Shown here: one piece after another, positions 1 to 5,277 of the stretch
Numbering within the stretch: position 1 is the first letter of the stretch
How the letters are laid out: each line of letters opens with the position of its first letter
Origin: Chloroflexota bacterium
GTDB lineage: Bacteria > Chloroflexota > Dehalococcoidia > SZUA-161 > SpSt-899
NCBI GenBank assembly: GCA_018657655.1
Contig: JABHWQ010000351.1
Location: forward strand, 1-5,277
Length of the DNA stretch: 5,277 bases
Direction of reading: 5' to 3'
Translations under genes and position numbers: made by a program
The notes under the pieces: model-generated
Databases searched by the model: none
What the model was told of the DNA's origin: nothing
What the model saw: only the letters and a program-made list of their open reading frames with translations

Positions 1-1597
1 TAACAAAAGTGGTTTTACCCTGAGTATCCAAGCCGTAGATACCCTCACCAGCAGCTTCCAGGATGAGTTCGTTTCTGCGTCCGAGATGTTCCGTCACGTC
101 CTCCACCCACTTGCGCGTAGTGATATCCCGAGCAAAGATTGAAACCCTGGTTACCCGTCCATTATTTGGGTTGACAACAGGGAAAACCCTGGTATCAAGG
201 ACCATACCTTTGCGATCTTCCTCGAAATGAAAAGGTTTTCCGGTCTTAATGACTTCAGCGATTTGGGATTTTCTTGAGGCCATCAGGTCCGCAGGGAGGA
301 GATCATAGTATGATGCGTCAATCATTTGTTCCAGACTTTTATCAAATCTTTCAGCGGCTACCTCATTGGTTGCAAGGATAGTTCCTCTCAGGTCCATCAG
401 GATCACCGAGTCGGTCGTGGCATCCAGTAACTGCCAAGCTGTTTCCTCACTCTCACCCAGGGCCTCGCGGGAACGCCCGATGTTCTCCAGCATCTGGTTG
501 AGGGTAATAGCAACAAGCCCAAATTCATCTTTGGTATCGATGTAGAACCGTTGCCCAAGTTTTCCATCCGCCACTGATTTTGCGACGCGCTGCAAATTCT
601 GTAAAGATTTAACGACACGGCGGGAAACAATCCAAGCTAAAACACCGCCAACTACCAGCCCCAGTACTCCCAATACAATAGTCCATATTCTAGCTGCATC
701 TAATGAATCGCCCGCGTCATTTGCAGATTTTGCTAATTCCAGACGTATTATAGGTTGAATCTCATTATCGAGAATTACGATAATCTCATTAGTGTCTTGC
801 TCATGTTGTGTGAGAAGTTCATCCAAATCTTCGGTGAGCGCCATGAGATTACTGCCATCGCTCATGACATCATCAAAGTCATCACCTATCTCAGCAAGCC
901 AGCTTTCCTCCAGTGTAGTCAGGGCTGTACCTCGATACATTTCCATATGACCCTGGAAGTCTGCCTGGGCATCCTGGACCTTCTGTTGCCGAGTGGTATC
1001 AGGGTTGGAGGTATAATCGTTTGTAGCCTGGGATATTGCCAGCATGTCGAATTTCAACCCGAAAGCCGCTTCGAGCTTAGTGGCTGCATGAGGGTCGCCG
1101 GGATCAATCTGGACTATCAACCTGTTGTCCACCGATTCACTGATATCCTCGATATCTTCAAGGAGCGCCTTTATTTCGGTGGATTGCTGATCAAACAGCA
1201 TTGTAATATCGGAACGAAGCCCGGACGATTCCTCAAAAAGGCTGGATACTTGCTGTCCCGATTGCCGGATTTGATCGTCAGCAGCAAGGACATTGAATTC
1301 AGAAATAAGCGATTCAAAATCGGCCTCCGCGTCACCGGCCGTCTCAAGATGCGCAGGGCTTCCGTCCTGAGAATAATCCTGCAATGACCGATCAATCTCG
1401 CTGGCGCTAGCCTTCATCTCAAAAACAGCTTGTTCCGATGGAACCTGGATATTGGCGAGCTGATCCAATCGATCATCGGCCTGATCGGCCTGCCAGTAAG
1501 CAACGATGACCGTCAGGGCCAGGATCAGGATCAGGAACCCAAATCCAATCCACAGCTTTTGAGCCAATTTAAATTTGCGCCAGTTTTCCAAATTCAT
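1..1597 (-). CDS. Membrane-bound HAMP/PAS sensor protein, 5' part (C-terminal output domain missing)
   Basis: The frame is open for 532 codons from the ATG at 1597 to the window edge, so the gene is partial. Residues 1-13 are basic and cytoplasmic. TM1 spans about 14-34 and TM2 about 304-324. Between them lie about 270 residues, acidic and Q/S-rich with long helical stretches, resembling helical-bundle sensor domains of chemoreceptors and kinases (4HB or HBM type); this is inferred from character only. A HAMP linker follows (about 325-378, with the DEFG motif at 357-360), then a PAS domain (about 385-490) ending in a PAC-like segment (FARDITTRK, 488-496). A second PAS starts near 509 (EAAGEGIYGLD, 514-524). 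The start is well fixed: an in-frame TGA lies three codons upstream and GGTGA sits 6 bases before the ATG. The output is probably a histidine kinase, less likely a diguanylate cyclase or other module; the sequence here cannot decide. The ligand is unknown. Confidence 0.9.
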   Translation of the reverse strand, partial: MNLENWRKFKLAQKLWIGFGFLILILALTVIVAYWQADQADDRLDQLANIQVPSEQAVFEMKASASEIDRSLQDYSQDGSPAHLETAGDAEADFESLISEFNVLAADDQIRQSGQQVSSLFEESSGLRSDITMLFDQQSTEIKALLEDIEDISESVDNRLIVQIDPGDPHAATKLEAAFGLKFDMLAISQATNDYTSNPDTTRQQKVQDAQADFQGHMEMYRGTALTTLEESWLAEIGDDFDDVMSDGSNLMALTEDLDELLTQHEQDTNEIIVILDNEIQPIIRLELAKSANDAGDSLDAARIWTIVLGVLGLVVGGVLAWIVSRRVVKSLQNLQRVAKSVADGKLGQRFYIDTKDEFGLVAITLNQMLENIGRSREALGESEETAWQLLDATTDSVILMDLRGTILATNEVAAERFDKSLEQMIDASYYDLLPADLMASRKSQIAEVIKTGKPFHFEEDRKGMVLDTRVFPVVNPNNGRVTRVSIFARDITTRKWVEDVTEHLGRRNELILEAAGEGIYGLDTQGKTTFV

Positions 1598-1603
1598 CTT
1601 TCT

Positions 1604-1608
1604 TCACC
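1604..1608 (-). promoter_or_regulatory. Ribosome binding site of the sensor gene (GGTGA)
   Basis: GGTGA matches the 3' part of the consensus AGGAGGTGA and lies 6 bases before the ATG at 1597. The TGA inside it (1606-1604) is in frame with the sensor gene and rules out any upstream start. It abuts a perfect 8-base palindrome, CCACGTGG (1607-1614), of unknown meaning. Confidence 0.6.
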
Positions 1609-1623
1609 ACGTGGCATAAACCT

Positions 1624-1699
1624 CAATCCCGTGCGGCTATTATACTACGCGACCTCGAATGTGGCTAATGATCGAAGCCGCCTGGTCCGCACGGGATTG
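1624..1699. repeat. Perfect 13-base inverted repeat flanking the sensor promoter
   Basis: CAATCCCGTGCGG at 1624-1636 is exactly complementary to CCGCACGGGATTG at 1687-1699, with 50 bases between. The arms are 63 bases apart centre to centre, close to six helical turns, and lie on either side of the TATAAT at 1639-1644. Each arm contains a small dyad (CCG-two bases-CGG). As RNA, a transcript reading through from the oxidoreductase gene could form a 13-bp stem with a large loop. No run of U follows on the minus strand, so it is not a standard intrinsic terminator. Paired operator sites or an mRNA 3'-end structure are the main readings. Confidence 0.75.
1639..1668 (-). promoter_or_regulatory. 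Probable sigma-70-type promoter of the sensor gene
   Basis: On the minus strand a perfect TATAAT lies at 1644-1639. Eighteen bases upstream is TTAGCC (1668-1663), which matches only three of six positions of TTGACA. Transcription would start near 1632, giving a leader of about 35 bases before the ATG at 1597. The predicted start falls inside one arm of the inverted repeat at 1624-1699. The promoter is inferred from the hexamers and from its place in the only sizeable gap of the window; the weak -35 could imply need for an activator. Confidence 0.55.
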
Positions 1700-1706
1700 G
1701 CTTATT

Positions 1707-3698
1707 TTACTTCAGTGCTTCTGCCACCACTTCCGCCACATCCAGTACCCGGACTTTCTCATCGGCGTCTTTGTCCTTCAGGCCATCTTCAAACATGGTC
1801 ATGCAATAAGGGCAACTCACACAAATGGTATCTGCATCCTGAGCCAACGCCTCTTCGGTCCGCGCCACGTTGATGTTCTTTTCGCCCGGGCTTTCTTCCA
1901 TCCACATCCTTCCCCCACCTGCTCCGCAGCAGAACGATTTGTCGAGGTTATGCGGCATCTCACTTGGGGATTTTCCCGTAACTGAAGCGATCGCGTTTCT
2001 GGGAGCCTCGTAAACCGTATTGTACCGCCCGAGGTAACAGGAATCGTGGAAAACGATATTGCCGAATCCGTTGGAACCTTTATTGAGTTTGAGTTTACCC
2101 GAACTGATCAGCCTGTTGATGAGTTCGGTGTGATGGATAACCTCAAGTTCAATGCCGTATTGGCGATAGTCATTCTTGAAAGTGCTGAAGCAATGCGGAC
2201 ATTGAGTGATAATTTTCTTGACGCCTTTCTCCGTGAATAGTTTGATATTGTCCTGAACCATTTTATCAAAAATGAACTCGTTGCCCAGCCGCCGTGCGCT
2301 ATCACCACAGCATAGTTCGTCCTTGCCTAGAATGCCCCAGGAAATTCCGGCGGCATCCAGTATTTTCGCTGTTGCCATCGTCACCTGTCTGGCCCGGGCA
2401 TCGAGCGCTCCGGCGCAACCAACATAGAACAGATATTCGGTCTGACCTGATTCAAACGACTTTACATCCAGATCAGCAGTCCATTTAAGACGTTCCGGTG
2501 GAGCGATACCCCACGGATTGCTGCGCTGTTCAATATTTTCGAAAAAAGTATGCAACTCTTCCGGGAAACTGGCATGCATCTCAACCATGTGTCGGCGCAT
2601 ATCCACGATTCTGGGAACGTGTTCGATGAACACCGGGCACACTTCCATACATGCGCCACAGGTAGTGCAGGCCCAAAGGATTTCCTCGGATACGCTGCCT
2701 TCGTGACCGTCCCCGATCAGGGCCTGTATGGCATTACCGCCGTTATTACCTTTGGCCAGCGCCGTGCCATTCTTGAGCAGATTGACCTTGATATCATGCA
2801 TCACCAACCGGGGATTCAGTTTCTTTCCGGTTGAAGCGGCCGGGCAGACATCGGTGCAGCGTCCGCATTCGGTGCAAGAGAAAGAATCGAACAACCCCTT
2901 CCACGAAAACTGATCGATCTTCCCAACCCCGAATTCCTTGCCCTTGGCAAATTCTTCCCTCGTTTGAGTGTTAACCTTATCAAGGCTCTTGAAAAAGCAA
3001 TTGGGGATAGCCGTCAGCACGTGCATGTGCTTGCTGTAGGGAAGATAATTGAGGAACCCCAGCAATACGATGGCATGAATCCACCAGAAAACCTCAGCCC
3101 AGGTATCGAGGCTATCCGCCGAAGCGCCATCAAAAGCAACGGAAGCCACCGCGCTTGAGATTAGCATGTAATCTTCCGCGCCTTCAACTCCATTGGCGAT
3201 CTCGGCCCCGTGCAATCCAAAGAAGGCGATCATCAGCATAGCCACCATGGAGAGGACCACAAAGGCGTCCCGGCTCTTGGCGTCTATATATGAAGGGGGA
3301 AACAGGAGCCTGCGCCCCACCGCCATGATTACCGCGATCAGGGCCAGGATGGAAACGACATCAAAAATCGCCGCCAGCGTATAGTAGACCCCATTGGGCA
3401 GGTCTGAAAGAGCGATCTGCTCGGAAAACAGACCGTGTAACAGGAATTCCAGATTGGCAATCATCAGGACGATGAAACACCAGAAAAGTACGAAATGATT
3501 CACTCCGAAGGTGCGCTTGACCACACGCCGCTGGCCAAAGGCGAAAAACAGCATGTTCCAAAGTCGCGCTCCGATAGCGTTGAAACGATTGTCCGGCTGC
3601 CCCAGCGCTATCAGACTGAATTTCTTATAAGCGCTCCAGGCGAAAAACAGCATAGCTGCTGCAAGAACTATTGCAAATGCGGTTACGTTAGTCGACAT
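1707..3698 (-). CDS. Membrane-bound cytochrome b / iron-sulfur oxidoreductase (FadF/HdrD-like; ETF:menaquinone oxidoreductase, EMO)
   Basis: This 663-residue protein likely transfers electrons between reduced ETF and menaquinone. The N-terminal part is a NarI-like cytochrome b domain with five predicted helices (about 5-23, 68-90, 106-127, 145-164, 203-221). Basic loops at 24-66 and 128-144 suggest the N-terminus is outside and the large C-terminal part cytoplasmic. Candidate heme ligands are H68, H88, H163, H208, H224 and H226. Two 4Fe-4S motifs follow: C275/C278/C281/C285 and C344/C347/C350/C354, each CxxCxxCxxxCP. Then come two complete CCG (HdrD-type) units: C428, C463-C464, C500/C503, and C554, C590-C591, C629/C632. 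All cysteines expected for two noncanonical clusters are present. The ATG at 3698 is 4 bases after the etfA stop and has AAGGAG 7 bases upstream. The domain set and the place directly after etfBA match EMO; a heterodisulfide reductase DE-like fusion is the main alternative and is less likely here. Confidence 0.92.
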   Translation of the reverse strand: MSTNVTAFAIVLAAAMLFFAWSAYKKFSLIALGQPDNRFNAIGARLWNMLFFAFGQRRVVKRTFGVNHFVLFWCFIVLMIANLEFLLHGLFSEQIALSDLPNGVYYTLAAIFDVVSILALIAVIMAVGRRLLFPPSYIDAKSRDAFVVLSMVAMLMIAFFGLHGAEIANGVEGAEDYMLISSAVASVAFDGASADSLDTWAEVFWWIHAIVLLGFLNYLPYSKHMHVLTAIPNCFFKSLDKVNTQTREEFAKGKEFGVGKIDQFSWKGLFDSFSCTECGRCTDVCPAASTGKKLNPRLVMHDIKVNLLKNGTALAKGNNGGNAIQALIGDGHEGSVSEEILWACTTCGACMEVCPVFIEHVPRIVDMRRHMVEMHASFPEELHTFFENIEQRSNPWGIAPPERLKWTADLDVKSFESGQTEYLFYVGCAGALDARARQVTMATAKILDAAGISWGILGKDELCCGDSARRLGNEFIFDKMVQDNIKLFTEKGVKKIITQCPHCFSTFKNDYRQYGIELEVIHHTELINRLISSGKLKLNKGSNGFGNIVFHDSCYLGRYNTVYEAPRNAIASVTGKSPSEMPHNLDKSFCCGAGGGRMWMEESPGEKNINVARTEEALAQDADTICVSCPYCMTMFEDGLKDKDADEKVRVLDVAEVVAEALK

Positions 3699-3702
3699 AT
3701 CT

Positions 3703-5070
3703 CTACTCCTTGCTGGTCATTATTGTTTCCATAGCAGCGGAATCACCCGCTCCACCATTGCGCAAATGCCTGATGCGTTCCGTGATGGCGGGAACTATCT
3801 GGAAAAGATCTCCCACAATTCCATAGGTCGCAACCTCGAAAATAGGGGCTTTGCTATCTCGGTTGATAGCGATGATCACGTCGGATTCCTGCATTCCGAC
3901 CAGATGTTGAATAGCGCCGCTGATGCCACAGGCTATGTAAATCTTTGGCCTGACTGTCTTCCCGGTCTGGCCTACCTGTCGTTCAACCGGCAACCAACCC
4001 GCCTCCACAACGGCGCGAGAACACGACACCACTCCACCCAACTCATCAGCCAGTTCTTGCAATATATTGAAATTTTCGGTCCCACACATACCTCTTCCCC
4101 CAGAGACTAATATCTCTGCCGCAGCCACATCGACCGCGTCCCCACGCTGGTCCCTGATTATTTCCAGCACTTTGGTGGAAAAGTCCTCTTCCCTTGCCCC
4201 CATCCACTCTGAGATGATTTCCCCGGTTCGGGATATATCCTTTGGTGGAAGTGGCATGACGTGAGGCCGTACTGTGGACATCTGCGGTCGTGTCTGTTCG
4301 GTCATAATAGTGGCCATGATATTGCCGCCGAAAGCCGGACGAGTCTGCATCAGAGAGCCTTTTTCATCCACATCCAGCCCTGTACAGTCGGCTGTCAGGC
4401 CCGTGGACACGATGGTGGCAATAGCGCCCGCCAAGTCCCTACCCAACCCGGTCGCTCCGAACAATACGATCTCAGGCTTGTATTTGTCTATAAGATAGCA
4501 GTTTGCCTTATAATAAGGCTCCGTACGATAGTATTTGAAAATGGGAGCATCCATCAAATACGCCTTGGTAGCCCCATAGGCAAATGCCTCCCGGCAAAGC
4601 TGTTCAACTTCGTACCCGATGACCACCGCGCAAAGCTCAACTCCCAGTTTCTTTGCCAGTTCAGCCCCGGCACCAAGAAGTTCCCATGAAACCTCTGCGG
4701 CTTCGCCCTCAGTCTGCTCAACAAATACCCATACCCCTTTGTATTCCTTGAGTCTGGCAGATGCCTCATCTTCCTCTTCGACCTCTTCTTCAACCGCTCC
4801 GCTGGCCGCTTTTTGAGCTGCTATCTCTTCCAGTATTTTCAACTCTTCGGGAGTGAAATACATCTCAAGCGCTTCGGCAGGGCAAATCTTGACGCACTTG
4901 CTGCATCCGATGCATTTGCTGTTATCGATGATGGGCTCGCCCTGATCATTCATTTCGATGGCGTTGGATTTACTGCAGGAACTCTGGCAACGAGCGCCGC
5001 AGGCAATGCATTTCCCCTCTATCAGTTGAGCCACGCCACGCGGTTTTTTGATTTTCTTTTCCTCGGTCAT
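3703..5070 (-). CDS. etfA: Electron transfer flavoprotein alpha subunit with N-terminal ferredoxin domain
   Basis: This 455-residue protein is the FAD-carrying subunit of an ETF heterodimer and is longer than a plain EtfA (about 310-330) because of an N-terminal ferredoxin module. Cluster I cysteines are C21, C24, C28, C32 (spacing 2-3-3) and cluster II are C53, C56, C59, C63 (spacing 2-2-3). A helix and a very acidic linker (94-102) lead into the EtfA N-terminal domain (about 110-290, including GATGLGRDLA at 206-215 and STGLTADC at 222-229). The FAD-binding domain shows GGRGM (334-338), SR (360-361), QVGQTGK (375-381), the GISGAIQH signature (392-399) and APIFEVATYGIVGDL (418-432 region). 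The start has AGGGAG 8 bases upstream. Known relatives include the ferredoxin-fused EtfA (CarE) of the Acetobacterium caffeyl-CoA reductase. Context with the quinone-linked oxidoreductase suggests the clusters relay electrons between FAD and the membrane partner; whether this ETF bifurcates is not settled. Confidence 0.95.
   Translation of the reverse strand: MTEEKKIKKPRGVAQLIEGKCIACGARCQSSCSKSNAIEMNDQGEPIIDNSKCIGCSKCVKICPAEALEMYFTPEELKILEEIAAQKAASGAVEEEVEEEDEASARLKEYKGVWVFVEQTEGEAAEVSWELLGAGAELAKKLGVELCAVVIGYEVEQLCREAFAYGATKAYLMDAPIFKYYRTEPYYKANCYLIDKYKPEIVLFGATGLGRDLAGAIATIVSTGLTADCTGLDVDEKGSLMQTRPAFGGNIMATIMTEQTRPQMSTVRPHVMPLPPKDISRTGEIISEWMGAREEDFSTKVLEIIRDQRGDAVDVAAAEILVSGGRGMCGTENFNILQELADELGGVVSCSRAVVEAGWLPVERQVGQTGKTVRPKIYIACGISGAIQHLVGMQESDVIIAINRDSKAPIFEVATYGIVGDLFQIVPAITERIRHLRNGGAGDSAAMETIMTSKE
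3706..3711 (-). promoter_or_regulatory. Ribosome binding site of the oxidoreductase gene, inside the end of etfA
   Basis: AAGGAG lies 7 bases before the ATG at 3698 and forms the last two sense codons (Lys-Glu) of etfA, immediately before its TAG stop. Ribosomes finishing etfA would therefore be placed at the next start, which suggests translational coupling and matched output of the two proteins. Confidence 0.85.
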
Positions 5071-5078
5071 GCGTTATT

Positions 5079-5084
5079 CTCCCT
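5079..5084 (-). promoter_or_regulatory. Ribosome binding site of etfA (AGGGAG)
   Basis: AGGGAG lies 8 bases before the ATG at 5070, in the 28-base gap after etfB, and supports that start. No promoter-like hexamers fit in this short gap, so etfA is probably read from the etfB transcript. Confidence 0.75.
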
Positions 5085-5098
5085 GATCAATCAATTTG

Positions 5099-5277
5099 TT
5101 ACCCGATGAACATCAGGTCCTTTTCGACCAATTTTCCTACCAGCAACTGAGCGGTTTTATCCGGCTCGTTCATCCCGTCTCCGATGATTTCGCCCTGGTC
5201 CCGTTCCGGCGAGAATATCTTGCGTACCTGGGTGGCCGATCCGTTTAGCCCGATTGTCTCGGGATCTAGCCCCATAA
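5099..5277 (-). CDS. etfB: Electron transfer flavoprotein beta subunit, C-terminal end
   Basis: Only the last 58 residues are in the window; the frame enters from the right edge and ends at the TAA at 5101-5099. The visible segment begins MGLDPETIGLNGSATQV, which fits the EtfB C-terminal pattern in which a GLDP-type motif is followed by a G-S-x-T-x-V segment, then a stretch like KIFSPER, and a final helix (KTAQLLVGKLVEK) that in known ETFs embraces EtfA. EtfB normally holds AMP, or a second FAD in bifurcating ETFs; the residues that would tell are outside the window. It lies 28 bases before etfA in the usual etfB-etfA order, which strengthens the call from this short piece. Confidence 0.88.
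   Translation of the reverse strand, partial: MGLDPETIGLNGSATQVRKIFSPERDQGEIIGDGMNEPDKTAQLLVGKLVEKDLMFIG

Noticed and set aside
755..1387. A 210-codon open frame on the plus strand
   Set aside because: It lies wholly antisense to the sensor gene, whose frame is continuous and gives recognisable TM, HAMP and PAS segments. The plus-strand translation shows no recognisable domain and is best seen as a shadow.
1515..1540. Short direct repeat of GATCAG units
   Set aside because: It encodes the alternating Leu/Ile stretch of the first membrane helix of the sensor (LILIL) and needs no separate explanation.
1598..1706. Intrinsic terminator after the oxidoreductase gene
   Set aside because: The inverted repeat here has a 50-base loop and is not followed by a T run on the minus strand, so a standard rho-independent terminator is not supported.
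1430..1985. Two overlapping plus-strand open frames (1430-1873 and 1659-1985) spanning the intergenic gap
   Set aside because: Both are mostly antisense to the sensor or to the oxidoreductase C-terminus, whose CCG cysteines are intact; the translations are low-complexity and without recognisable domains.
4261..4689. A 142-codon open frame on the plus strand
   Set aside because: It is antisense to the middle of etfA, which is clearly coding with conserved ETF motifs across this stretch.

Overview
The window reads as part of an anaerobic bacterium's electron-transfer locus. All genes lie on the minus strand, and DNA composition is near balanced GC. In transcription order (high to low coordinate) they are: the 3' end of etfB; a complete etfA with an N-terminal two-cluster ferredoxin domain; a complete membrane-bound cytochrome b / iron-sulfur oxidoreductase of the FadF/HdrD-like class, also called EMO (ETF:menaquinone oxidoreductase); and, after a 109-base intergenic gap, the 5' part of a membrane sensor protein (HAMP plus PAS domains) that runs off the left edge.

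The first three genes are tightly packed: 28 bases between etfB and etfA, and 4 bases between etfA and the oxidoreductase, whose Shine-Dalgarno sequence lies inside the last codons of etfA. They almost certainly form one operon. From family knowledge, the ETF heterodimer takes electrons from acyl-CoA dehydrogenases (or related flavin dehydrogenases) and passes them to the membrane oxidoreductase, which exchanges them with the menaquinone pool through CCG-type iron-sulfur centres and b hemes. This arrangement is typical of anaerobes that beta-oxidise or reduce fatty, aromatic or other acyl-CoAs, such as syntrophs, sulfate reducers and some Chloroflexota (Dehalococcoidia). The window cannot decide the phylum, and no dehydrogenase is visible to name the substrate.

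The sensor gene is probably a separate transcription unit. The gap before it carries a perfect TATAAT -10 hexamer facing it, a weak -35, a GGTGA Shine-Dalgarno, and a perfect 13-base inverted repeat whose arms flank the promoter, 63 bases apart centre to centre. The sensor has two membrane helices around a ~270-residue, mostly helical extracytoplasmic domain, then HAMP, a PAS/PAC unit and the start of a second PAS. Its output domain is outside the window.

No RNA genes, insertion sequences, CRISPR arrays or clear intrinsic terminators were seen. I see no wholly new system. The points most worth a second look are the inverted repeat around the sensor promoter and the ferredoxin-fused EtfA, with unusual cysteine spacing, paired with a quinone-linked oxidoreductase.
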